DNA of 64,000 nt from Bog-159 sp963709155 (lineage in GTDB: Bacteria; Acidobacteriota; Terriglobia; Bryobacterales; Bryobacteraceae). The notes beneath the pieces were generated by a model that made no database searches, was not told where the DNA came from, and worked only from the letters and a program-made list of their open reading frames with translations. Where the stretch lies: positions 62,001-126,000 of the forward strand of contig CAVPVD010000008.1 of the NCBI GenBank assembly GCA_963709155.1. The letters run 5' to 3'. A program made the position numbers and the translations under genes. The stretch's first letter is position 1; every line of letters starts with the position of its first letter. Of this stretch, positions 51,544-59,397 are shown piece by piece.

Positions 51544-51948
51544 CTAGCCGTTTTCGACGCGCACCTTTATATCCGCGTAGGCAGTCACGATGAGCCGGCT
51601 TAAAGCCGCGGCGTTCGTGGCCGTTCCGGGCCTTAGCTTCACATGGCGCATGAACTTGCCGGTGCCTTGCAACAAGCCGGCCGGATCCGACAGCGATGCG
51701 CCGTGAAAGAACCCCACGTTCACGTGCGAGGTGAATACATTGACATAGGCGAAGGGCGCATCTCCCAGACATGCAACCGGACAGCCGTCATGCAACAGCT
51801 CGCGGACTTCGTCCCCGCACTTTCGCATCGCCTCAAACCACCCATGCGCGATGGCTCCCAACTCACCGGCATGCTTTATCATCCATGCATCGATGGCGGG
51901 ATCCCGCTCGACAGCGCCGTTGAATCGCAGCAATTCCGTCATGTCCAC
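51544..51948 (-). CDS. DUF1801-domain protein
   Basis: The 134-residue protein matches the DUF1801 pattern: PAIDAWMIKHAGELGAIAHGWFEAMRKCGDEVRELLHDGCPVACLGDAPFAYVNVFTSHVNVGFFHGASLSDPAGLLQGTGKFMRHVKL. The family resembles phosphoribosylglycinamide-type or YdhG folds and is not functionally characterised. It lies 4 bp downstream of the VWFA-related gene's stop and may be co-transcribed. Confidence 0.8.
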   Translation of the reverse strand: MDMTELLRFNGAVERDPAIDAWMIKHAGELGAIAHGWFEAMRKCGDEVRELLHDGCPVACLGDAPFAYVNVFTSHVNVGFFHGASLSDPAGLLQGTGKFMRHVKLRPGTATNAAALSRLIVTAYADIKVRVENG

Positions 51949-51952
51949 GTAA

Positions 51953-53704
51953 TTACAACGGCACGTGCAGGGTGCCTACAAGGCCGGATGGAATGTCGCG
52001 GAAACCCATGCTGAAGCCAGTCGTACCTGGCGGCGTCTTGACGCGCGCGCCTAAGACCAGGCCTTTTTCCTTCACCTGGCGATAGGCGGCTTCAGTGAGA
52101 CTTACCGGGATGGTGGTGAGTTGCTCTACCTTTCCCACTACGACCAGAAACTGCAGCGATCCAGCCCATTTTCCGTCTTTAGGCTCCAGGGTGAGGCCGC
52201 GCGGATCGATGGTCACGGAGGCTTTGTAGCCTCCTTCGACGGGCGAAAGATGCACGGTAAAGCCGATGCCGGCGAGCGCTACCGGGCTGGCGATCGCCTG
52301 GGCCAGGGTGGGCGCCACGGCCGCATCCGGCGCGGCCACGTAACCGGGCCGATACCGCAGTTTCACGCCAGGCCGCTGTACGCTCACTTCCAGGCGATGA
52401 TAGGCGCCATCCAGGGTGGCGGATGGGGGCGAGAACGCCAGCGCATAACTGACGCGCGCGTCGCCCGCGGCCTCCTCGATGGCGGAACTCAAGTCGTTGA
52501 TGTGGTGGAAGGCCTGGCCACCGGTTTCCACGGCCAGGGTTTCGAGTGTCTCGTAGTTGAAATCGGGACTCGAGAAGGCCTTGGGAGGCTTGCTGCGCGT
52601 TCCCATCGAACTGCGGTCCGCCTGAAAGGCCGGCGCCACCGTGACGCCCCGGGCGTCCACGGGATAGACCGCTACGTCTGCCTCATTCAGGGCACGAATG
52701 GCGCGGGCTACGTCGCTTTCAAACGACTGGCCGGCGCCCGGCAACTCCGTGGTGGCGAAAGACGCGGTGGATGAATTCGATACGCCGTTTCCGGACGATG
52801 CCCGGCCGCCCGAGCCGCCGCCGCTACCCGCTGCACCACCGCCCGCGCCGCTGCCTCTTCCGCCGCGCTGCGCATGGCCGCCGGAGCGCGCGCCGGAATC
52901 GCTTTGCGGAATCTGATCCACGCTATTGTGCAGACCAATCTGAATCGGAAAGCCGCCCGAAATCCAGATCAGCGTCTTCCTCCCGGAGATGCCCTCCAGG
53001 TGTCCGGCGATGGTTTGGAGCGCGGCAGCCGTGCGCGTCGCACGGACGGTCTGGGTATAGTCGACATAGGGCTGGCTGTTGGACTGCATGAATTGATCCC
53101 ACTGCTTGGTCGTGGTAGGGTCGCCAGTCAGCGAATTGGAGGAGGCGGCCGGCGCCGTGGCGGCATCCACTTCGGGATTCACGCGACTGTTGTGCTTCTC
53201 GAGGGCGGCCAGGAGCGCCGCCATATCCTGCGAAAAATCGTGCAGCAGGGTGAGCGAATCGCCCAACACGAAGACGGCGACGCGGCTGGAGGCGGGCAGC
53301 CCGCGCAGGTAACGCAGGAACTCCTTTTTGGCAAATTCCTGGTCGGTGAGTTTGGTATTCAGCTCATCGAACAGGAAGACCGTGACGGCCGCGGTGCCCG
53401 GTGCCGGCCGGTTGGTGAACGTCAGGCGGTCCGCCGAACCCGGGGCCATGGCTGCCGATTGACTGGCATCCTCCAGCGCGAAGAGCGTGATGTTCTGTTC
53501 CTGGCCGTTGTCCCGGAGGACGAAATCGTCGCGATGGAGGTCGGCGACGGGCTTTCCGTGTTTGTCCTTTACCACCACGTTGACCAGGACGACGTGCGTG
53601 CCTCCCTGGATCACGGGGTTAGCCGTGGATTGCGGGGCTGCCGGCAGGGGCAGGGCCAGCAGTGGGATTATGGCGGCAATTGGGCGGAACCGGCGAATCT
53701 GCAC
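51953..53704 (-). CDS. VWFA-related acidobacterial secreted protein
   Basis: The 583-residue protein has a signal peptide (RRFRPIAAIIPLLALPLPAAPQ). It then shows the 'VWFA-related domain, Acidobacterial' pattern: VLVNVVVKDKHGKPVADLHRDDFVLRDNGQEQNITLFALED, TVFLFDELNTKLTDQEFAKKEFLRYLRGLPASSRVAVFVLGDSL with a MIDAS-like Asp, and GRKTLIWISGGFP. Residues about 265-305 are a very Gly-rich insert. The C-terminal part is a beta domain (VSYALAFSPPSATLDGAYHRLEVSVQRPGVKLRYRPGY). The start is the GTG at 53704, preceded by GGAGG; an upstream frame is not conserved. Likely ligand binding at the cell surface. Confidence 0.85.
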   Translation of the reverse strand: MQIRRFRPIAAIIPLLALPLPAAPQSTANPVIQGGTHVVLVNVVVKDKHGKPVADLHRDDFVLRDNGQEQNITLFALEDASQSAAMAPGSADRLTFTNRPAPGTAAVTVFLFDELNTKLTDQEFAKKEFLRYLRGLPASSRVAVFVLGDSLTLLHDFSQDMAALLAALEKHNSRVNPEVDAATAPAASSNSLTGDPTTTKQWDQFMQSNSQPYVDYTQTVRATRTAAALQTIAGHLEGISGRKTLIWISGGFPIQIGLHNSVDQIPQSDSGARSGGHAQRGGRGSGAGGGAAGSGGGSGGRASSGNGVSNSSTASFATTELPGAGQSFESDVARAIRALNEADVAVYPVDARGVTVAPAFQADRSSMGTRSKPPKAFSSPDFNYETLETLAVETGGQAFHHINDLSSAIEEAAGDARVSYALAFSPPSATLDGAYHRLEVSVQRPGVKLRYRPGYVAAPDAAVAPTLAQAIASPVALAGIGFTVHLSPVEGGYKASVTIDPRGLTLEPKDGKWAGSLQFLVVVGKVEQLTTIPVSLTEAAYRQVKEKGLVLGARVKTPPGTTGFSMGFRDIPSGLVGTLHVPL

Positions 53705-53757
53705 GCGGGCCTCCGACCCAGTGTGTGATCTCAGTTTATCATTTGAACATCCACAGG

Positions 53758-53791
53758 GCGGGTCTGGAGACCCGCTGCAGGCGTAGACGCC
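53758..53791. repeat. Two tandem hairpins upstream of xseA
   Basis: A perfect 8-bp stem (GCGGGTCT with AGACCCGC, loop GG, 53758-53775) is followed by a smaller one (GGCGT with ACGCC, loop AG, 53780-53791). They occupy the space between the divergent VWFA-related and xseA genes. Similar GC-rich palindromes border several other genes here, suggesting a dispersed REP-like family. Confidence 0.5.
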
Positions 53792-53816
53792 CGCCCCACA
53801 GGGTAAGATCAATGGA

Positions 53817-55172
53817 GTGGATCAGTTCGCATTCGATTTCGCTCCGGCGCGCCGGGTTTTCTCCGTCAGCGAGCTGAATTCGGCTATTCGCGGGGCGCTC
53901 GAGCGGGAGTTCCCCGATGTGTGGGTCTCGGGCGAAATATCCGGCGTGAAGCTGGCCACCAGCGGCCATTATTATTTCACGCTGAAAGAGGCGCAGGCGC
54001 AGGTGCGCGCGGTGGCCTTCCGCTCCGCGCACCGCTATTGGAAATTCAAACCGCAGGACGGCCTGGCCGTGCTGGCGCGCGGGCGCATCGACGTGTTCGA
54101 GGCGCGCGGCGAATACCAGCTCATTGTCGAGATCGTCGAGCCGCTGGGCCACGGCGCGCTGCAACTGGCCTTCGAGCAGCTCAAGAAGAAACTGGCCGAA
54201 GAGGGCCTTTTCGAGCCGGGGCGGAAGCGTCCGCTGCCGCGCTATCCGCGGCGTATCGGCATCGTGACCTCGCCGCGCGGGGCGGTGATTTCCGATATGG
54301 TCCAGATCCTGGCGCGCCGCTTCCCGGGCCTGCACATCCGGCTGTACCCCGCACTGGTGCAGGGCGAGGGATCGGTGGAAGAGGTCTGCCGCGGCCTCGA
54401 TTATTTCAGCCGCAACCCGTGGGCCGAACTGGTGATCCTGGCCCGCGGCGGCGGCTCCCTCGAAGACTTGTGGACCTTCAACGAAGAGGCCGTGGCCCGC
54501 GCCATCGCGCGCTGCGCCGTCCCGGTGGTGTCCGCGGTGGGGCATGAAACCGATGTCACCATCGCCGATTTCGTGGCCGACCTGCGCGCGCCCACGCCTT
54601 CTGCAGCCGCCGAAATGATTGTCTGTACGCGCCAGGAATTGCTCGACCGGGTCGCGGGCCGCGAACAGAAACTCACACACGCCATGCGCTACCACATGGC
54701 GGTGCTGGTGCGGCGCTGGCAGCAGCAAGGCATTGAACGGCCGCTGGGACTGCTGCAGCGGGCGCTAGGCCGGCAGGCGCAGCGGGTGGACGAACTCGAA
54801 TTCCGCTTGCGCGATCTGCTCCGGATGATGCTGGAGCGGCGCGCCCGGGCGCAACGCGCGCTGGCCACGCGGCTGAATTATTTCGACCTGCGCCCGCGCT
54901 TCGCGGCCGACCGCCGGCGCCTCGACCAGGCCCACGCGGCCGCCGCGCAATCCGTACGCTGGCAGCTCGCGCGCAGGCGTAATGCCGTTGAGCAACTCTC
55001 CGCCAAGCTCTCGCAATTGAGCCCGCTGGCGATCCTCGATCGCGGCTACGCCATCGTCACCAACGAGGCCGGCGCCATCGTCAAGGACAGCGCCGCCGCC
55101 CCACCCGCATCCGGCATCCAGGTGCGCCTCGCCAAAGGCCGCCTTAGTGCTACAGTATCTAACAGCAGTTGA
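53817..55172 (+). CDS. xseA: Exodeoxyribonuclease VII large subunit
   Basis: The 451-residue protein matches XseA: an OB-fold N-terminus (VFSVSELNSAIRGALEREFPDVWVSGEISGVKLATSGHYYFTLKEAQAQVRAVAFRS), then a catalytic domain with IGIVTSPRGAVISDMVQILARRFP, LVILARGGGSLEDLWTFNEEAVARAI, PVVSAVGHETDVTIADFVADLRAPTPSAAAEM, and a coiled-coil C-terminal region. It degrades single-stranded DNA together with the small subunit XseB, not encoded here. The start is a GTG at 53817; an ATG five bases earlier is in another frame. Confidence 0.94.
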   Translation: MDQFAFDFAPARRVFSVSELNSAIRGALEREFPDVWVSGEISGVKLATSGHYYFTLKEAQAQVRAVAFRSAHRYWKFKPQDGLAVLARGRIDVFEARGEYQLIVEIVEPLGHGALQLAFEQLKKKLAEEGLFEPGRKRPLPRYPRRIGIVTSPRGAVISDMVQILARRFPGLHIRLYPALVQGEGSVEEVCRGLDYFSRNPWAELVILARGGGSLEDLWTFNEEAVARAIARCAVPVVSAVGHETDVTIADFVADLRAPTPSAAAEMIVCTRQELLDRVAGREQKLTHAMRYHMAVLVRRWQQQGIERPLGLLQRALGRQAQRVDELEFRLRDLLRMMLERRARAQRALATRLNYFDLRPRFAADRRRLDQAHAAAAQSVRWQLARRRNAVEQLSAKLSQLSPLAILDRGYAIVTNEAGAIVKDSAAAPPASGIQVRLAKGRLSATVSNSS

Positions 55173-55228
55173 ATCGCGGAGAGCACCGGTGTGCATCTGT
55201 GTCCACCTGCGATGCCGTTTCTTTGAAC

Positions 55229-55257
55229 TTGCGGAATGTAGCGAAGGCGGCTAGAAT
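55229..55257 (+). promoter_or_regulatory. Promoter of acpP
   Basis: TTGCGG (-35, 55229-55234) and TAGAAT (-10, 55252-55257) are separated by 17 bp and lie 29 bp before the acpP ATG, which has an AGGAGGAA Shine-Dalgarno. Confidence 0.55.
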
Positions 55258-55286
55258 CAGGAATTTGCAATAGTCCAGGAGGAAGT

Positions 55287-55529
55287 ATGGCATCAATCGC
55301 CGAGAGGGTGAAGCAGATTATCGTCGAGCAACTGGGTGTGGATGAAGCCCAGGTAGAGGACAACGCGTCGTTCGTGGACGACCTGGGCGCCGATTCGCTC
55401 GACATCGTAGAGCTGGTGATGGCCTTCGAAGAAGCCTTTGAATTGGAAATTCCCGACGAGGACGCCGAAAAGATAGCCACCGTCAAGGACGCGGTCACTT
55501 ACATCGAAAACAAGTCGGCCAAGAAGTAG
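55287..55529 (+). CDS. acpP: Acyl carrier protein
   Basis: The 80-residue acidic protein has the canonical ACP sequence: IAERVKQIIVEQLGVDEAQVEDNASFVDDLGADSLDIVELVMAFEEAFELEIPDEDAEKIATVKDAVTYI. The phosphopantetheine is attached to the Ser of GADSLD. It carries fatty-acyl intermediates in fatty acid synthesis. It lies 29 bp upstream of fabF, the usual order. Confidence 0.96.
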   Translation: MASIAERVKQIIVEQLGVDEAQVEDNASFVDDLGADSLDIVELVMAFEEAFELEIPDEDAEKIATVKDAVTYIENKSAKK

Positions 55530-55558
55530 CGCGAGGCGTTATCCCCAGGAGTATTTGC

Positions 55559-56799
55559 GTGTCACGCAGAGTGGTCGTAACCGGTGTGGGCTTGCTGTCC
55601 TCGGTAGGCATCGGGACCGAAGCAACCTGGCAAGGCGTTTTGGCGGGCAAAAGCGGCATCGGACCGATCACGGCCTTCGATGCCCGTCTTTTTCCTGCCG
55701 GATCGCCGGCGAGATCCAAAGCTTCGATCCAGCCACCTACATCGAAAAAAAAGAAATCAAGAAGATGGGGCGGTTCATCCAGTTCGCCATCGCGGCGGCG
55801 GATTGCGCCACGAGTTCTGCCGGCCTGCGCGTAGACCCCGCCGAGGCCGAGAACGTGGGCGTTTACATCGGCAGCGGAATCGGCGGATTCGAAGTGATCG
55901 AGCGCGAGCACCAGACGCTTTTGGAACACGGCCCGCGCCGCATCTCCCCGTTTTTCATTCCGGCCACCATCGTGAATCTGGCTTCGGGCTACGTCTCGAT
56001 CCGCAACGGGGCGAAAGGCCCAAATTCCGCTACGGCTACGGCCTGCACAACCAGTGCGCATTCGATCGGAGATTCCTTCCGGCTGATCCAACGCGGCGAC
56101 GCGGATGTGATGATCTGCGGCGGCACGGAGGCCTGTATAACCCCCATGGGGATTGGCGGTTTCGCGGCCATGCGCGCGCTTTCAACGCGCAATGACGAGC
56201 CGCAGCGCGCCTCTCGCCCGTGGGATTTGAATCGCGACGGCTTCGTGGTGGGGGAAGGCTCCGGCATCCTGGTGTTGGAAGAACTGGAACATGCGCGGCG
56301 GCGGGGCGCGCACATCCTGGCGGAAATCGTGGGATACGGCATGAGCGCGGACGCTTTCCACGTGACCGCGCCGCCCACCGACGGCGACGGCGCCTTCCGC
56401 GTGATGCGCAACGCGCTACGCGACGCGGGGTTGCAGCCCGAGCAAATCGACTACATCAATGCGCATGGCACTTCGACCGACGTCGGCGACCGCGCCGAAA
56501 CCGCGGCCATCAAGCGCTGCTTCGGTGCGCACGCCTACAAAGTGGCCGTGAGCTCCACGAAGTCCATGACCGGACATCTGCTGGGCGGCGCGGGCGGCCT
56601 GGAAGCCGGTATCACGGTGCTGGCCATCCGCGACCAGGTGGCTCCGCCCACCATCAACTATGAAACTCCCGATCCCGAGTGCGATCTGGATTACGTGCCG
56701 AACCAGGCGCGGCCGATGCGCATCGACTATGCGCTCTCCAACTCCTTCGGCTTTGGAGGGACCAACGGTGCCCTTATCTTCAAACGCTTTTCCGAATGA
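55559..56799 (+). CDS. fabF: 3-oxoacyl-[acyl-carrier-protein] synthase II, frameshifted near codon 41
   Basis: The N-terminus (SRRVVVTGVGLLSSVGIGTEATWQGVLAGKSGIGPITAFDA) and the main body lie in different frames. Adding one base near 55683, in GCCCGTC, restores FDAPSFSCRIAGEIQSFDP and gives a 413-residue KAS II of normal length. The catalytic Cys is in TATACTTSAHSIGD, with His in NAHGTSTDVGD and KSMTGHLLGG. The C-terminus is SNSFGFGGTNGALIFK. It elongates acyl-ACP by condensation with malonyl-ACP. The start GTG follows AGGAG. Since FabF is normally essential and no decay is seen elsewhere, a missing base in the sequence is more likely than a pseudogene. Confidence 0.9.
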
Positions 56800-56847
56800 T
56801 CCGGCCAGAATTCTGACTTCGGTCGCCTGGCTGCAAGCTGTTTATCT

Positions 56848-57621
56848 ATGAAAATCATCGTATGTATCAAGCAAGTTCCGGCCCGCGATTCGCAATTGCG
56901 TGTCGCGTCATCGGGCGCCTGGATCCAGGATGCCGATCTCAGCTATGAGATCAACGAGCCCGATGCTTACGCCTTGGAAGAAGGCCTGCAACTGAAGGAG
57001 AAACACGGGGGCGAAGTGGTGGTGCTGTGCGCCGGACCCGCGCGCGCCGCGCAAACCATTCGTGAAGCCCTCGCTAAGGGCGCGGATCGCGCCATCCACA
57101 TCGAAGAAGACGATCTCGGCGCATTCGATCCGCTGGGCGCAGCGCGCCTGCTGGCCGCCGCGCTGGGTCCCGAGAAGCCCGACCTGGTGCTGACCGGCCT
57201 GCAATCCGACGATCTGGGATACGGGCAGACGGGCGTGATCCTGGCCGAATTGCTGGGGCTGCCGCACGCCACCATCATCATGCAGGTGGAAAAACAGGAT
57301 GGCACGATCCGGGTGAAGCGCGAACTGGAAGACGGCTGGTTCCAGCACGTGGAGATGCCGCTGCCGGCGCTGCTGACCATTCAATCCGGCATCAACAAGC
57401 TGCGCTACGCCACCCTGATGGGCATCAAGAAAGCGAAGAACAAGGAAATCCGCAACGTAACCGCGGCTGGCTTGGGCGCGAGTTCCGGGGCGGCATCCAT
57501 TCAACTGAGCCGGGTATATCTGCCGGGCCGCTCCAAGCAGACGCAGTTGTTCGACGGGCCACCCAAAGAGGCGGCGGCGAAACTGGTGGAGAAACTGAAA
57601 TTCGAGGCGCGCGTCATATGA
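56848..57621 (+). CDS. etfB: Electron transfer flavoprotein subunit beta
   Basis: The 257-residue protein matches EtfB: MKIIVCIKQVPARDSQLRV, INEPDAYALEEGLQLKEKHGGEVVVLCAGPARAAQTIREALAKGADRAIHI, VLTGLQSDDLGYGQTGVILAELLGLPHATIIMQVE and LTIQSGINKLRYATLMGIKKAKNKEI. It binds AMP and pairs with EtfA to pass electrons from acyl-CoA dehydrogenases to the quinone pool. Its stop overlaps the etfA ATG by 4 bp. Confidence 0.95.
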   Translation: MKIIVCIKQVPARDSQLRVASSGAWIQDADLSYEINEPDAYALEEGLQLKEKHGGEVVVLCAGPARAAQTIREALAKGADRAIHIEEDDLGAFDPLGAARLLAAALGPEKPDLVLTGLQSDDLGYGQTGVILAELLGLPHATIIMQVEKQDGTIRVKRELEDGWFQHVEMPLPALLTIQSGINKLRYATLMGIKKAKNKEIRNVTAAGLGASSGAASIQLSRVYLPGRSKQTQLFDGPPKEAAAKLVEKLKFEARVI

Positions 57622-58601
57622 GCATTCTGGTGGTGATGGAACAACGCGCGGTAGCGGGCCCGCCGGCCTGGAACCGCATGTCGTGGGAGACGCTGGCGGC
57701 CGGCCAGCAGCTTGCGCGCGAGTTACAGCAGCCGGTATCGGCCGCGGTGCTGGGGCAGGGCATCGAAGGCCTGGCAGCGGAACTGGCGGACAAGAAGCTC
57801 GAGCATGTTTATGCCGTCGAGCACGACTTACTCAAAGACTATACGCCGGACACTTATACGGCGGCCGTGCGCCAGTTAGTGGAGAAGACGCAGGCGAGTA
57901 TTGTGATCTTCCCGCACACTTACCAGGTGCGCGATTTCCTGCCTAAGTTGGCTACGGCGCTGGGAAGGGTAGCGGTGAGCGACGTGGTGGCGCATCGCAT
58001 CGAGGATGGCAAGCTGGTGCTGGTGCGCCAGCTTTTTCAAGGCAAGCTGAACGTAGATGTGCGCTTCAACGGCGAGCCGCCCTATTTCGCTTCCATGCAG
58101 GCGGGCGCGTATCGCGCCGATCGTATCGAAGCCGGATCGGCCGTAGTGGAGAAGTTCGCGCCGCAGCTCACGCCCAGCCGGATTAAGCCGCTCGAAATGT
58201 TCCGCGAGGCGCAGCGCGCGGTGGACCTGACGGCGGCCGAGATCATCGTCTCGGTGGGCCGCGGCATCAAGGAAGCCGACAATATCCCGATCGTGCAGAA
58301 GCTGGCGGATGCATTGGGCGCGGAACTGGCGGCTTCACGGCCGATCTGCGACTCCGGCTGGCTTCCCATGGAACGGCAGGTGGGCAGCTCCGGCCAGACC
58401 GTGGCGCCCAAGATGTATCTGGCCGTCGGTATCTCCGGCGCGATTCAGCACCTGGTGGGCATGAAGGGATCGAAGGTCATCGTGGCGATTAACAAGGACT
58501 CCAACGCACCCATCTTCGAAGTGGCGGATTACGGGATCGTAGGCGACTTGTTCCAGGTGGTGCCGGCGCTGGTGGAGGAGATTAAGAAGGCGAAGGCATA
58601 G
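57618..58601 (+). CDS. etfA: Electron transfer flavoprotein subunit alpha
   Basis: The 327-residue protein matches EtfA. The N-terminal domain interacts with EtfB, and the C-terminal FAD domain has IIVSVGRGIKEADNIPIVQKLADALGAELAASRPICDSGWLPMERQVGSSGQTVAPKMYLAVGISGAIQHLVGMKGSKVIVAINKDSNAPIFEVADYGIVGDLF. The YLAVGISGAIQHLVGM stretch is the ETF alpha signature. Coupled with etfB by an ATGA overlap. Confidence 0.95.
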   Translation: MSILVVMEQRAVAGPPAWNRMSWETLAAGQQLARELQQPVSAAVLGQGIEGLAAELADKKLEHVYAVEHDLLKDYTPDTYTAAVRQLVEKTQASIVIFPHTYQVRDFLPKLATALGRVAVSDVVAHRIEDGKLVLVRQLFQGKLNVDVRFNGEPPYFASMQAGAYRADRIEAGSAVVEKFAPQLTPSRIKPLEMFREAQRAVDLTAAEIIVSVGRGIKEADNIPIVQKLADALGAELAASRPICDSGWLPMERQVGSSGQTVAPKMYLAVGISGAIQHLVGMKGSKVIVAINKDSNAPIFEVADYGIVGDLFQVVPALVEEIKKAKA

Positions 58602-58616
58602 GCGGCGGCATAGCGC

Positions 58617-58826
58617 GTGCAGGATCTCGATCGTATTACGCGTAGCCCTGAAATCATGGGAGGTAAGCCCTGCCTGCGTGGTATGCGGGTAACGGTGGGC
58701 ATGATCGTGGGATTGGTCGCCTCGGGCCACTCACATGCCGAAATCCTGGATTCCTATCCGTATCTGGAGGAAGAGGACATTCGGCAGGCACTGGCGTACG
58801 CTGCCCTCTCCGCTGTCGGGAATTAA
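58617..58826 (+). CDS. DUF433 (VapB45-like) antitoxin, orphan
   Basis: The 69-residue protein has the DUF433 pattern: RITRSPEIMGGKPCLRGMRVTVGMIVGLVASGHSHAEILDSYPYLEEEDIRQALAYAA. Members pair with DUF5615/PIN-like toxins encoded immediately downstream, but only 128 bp of non-coding DNA follow here, so the toxin is missing. The start is a GTG at 58617, 15 bp after etfA. Confidence 0.8.
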   Translation: MQDLDRITRSPEIMGGKPCLRGMRVTVGMIVGLVASGHSHAEILDSYPYLEEEDIRQALAYAALSAVGN

Positions 58827-58954
58827 AGCGACGCATCGACCGGACATCGGCATGTCCGCCTACCTACGACTCGCGCCATCGCGAGATGAGTGCGCTGAGT
58901 GCTGAGTGCGGTCGGCCCGACAATTTCGCCCGGCACGGGAAGTAGAATGTAGAG

Positions 58955-59197
58955 ATGTTGGAGTGGCGCGAGCGTATCAGTATCAACCCGCAGGTCTGTC
59001 ATGGCAAGGCATGCATCCGCGGGACGTGCGTCATGATTTCCGTGATTTTGGATAATCTGGCAGCGGGCATTCCCCGCGAGGAAATGCTCGAAAGCTACAC
59101 CTCCCTACAGGTAGCGGATATTCAGGCCGCCTTGGCTTACGCCGCGGAACTGGCCCGCGAAGGTACAGCGGACCTTCCTCTGGAGCACACCGTTTGA
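58955..59197 (+). CDS. DUF433 (VapB45-like) antitoxin
   Basis: The 80-residue protein is a second DUF433 member (RISINPQVCHGKACIRGTCVMISVILDNLAAGIPREEMLESYTSLQVADIQAALAYAAELARE). Its stop overlaps the TTG start of a truncated DUF5615-like toxin (TTGA), which is the normal genetic order of this antitoxin-toxin pair. It is diverged from the copy at 58617, so the two are separate modules rather than a recent duplication. Confidence 0.85.
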   Translation: MLEWRERISINPQVCHGKACIRGTCVMISVILDNLAAGIPREEMLESYTSLQVADIQAALAYAAELAREGTADLPLEHTV

Positions 59198-59346
59198 AAC
59201 TCAAGACAGACGAGAACCTGCCGGTCGATTGTGCCGCCATTCTCCGCGACGCCGGCGCGAAGCCGACACCGTATTGGTGCGCACCAGCCTTCGGATCGGC
59301 CCTGTGCCGCGCGCCCGATCAGCCCCCGCCCCCTCCGCTGTCGTAA
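59194..59346 (+). pseudogene. Truncated DUF5615-family (PIN-like) toxin
   Basis: The frame starts LKLKTDENLPVDCAAILRDAG, a clear DUF5615 N-terminus including the Asp-Glu-Asn of the active site, then loses similarity. A neighbouring frame reads EADTVLVRTSLRIGPVPR, the continuation plus a piece of the C-terminus, so both a frameshift and a large internal deletion have occurred. The full family is 110-120 residues; only about 25 are left in frame. The antitoxin upstream is intact. Confidence 0.72.
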
Positions 59347-59397
59347 AATAGAAACACCTCCCCAGAAGACCCGTTAGCCGATTGAACAAGGAAGGCC

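Noticed and set aside
55640..55700. Programmed ribosomal frameshift in fabF
   Set aside because: There is no slippery heptamer or downstream pseudoknot that I can recognise, and FabF is not known to use frameshifting; a missing base is simpler.
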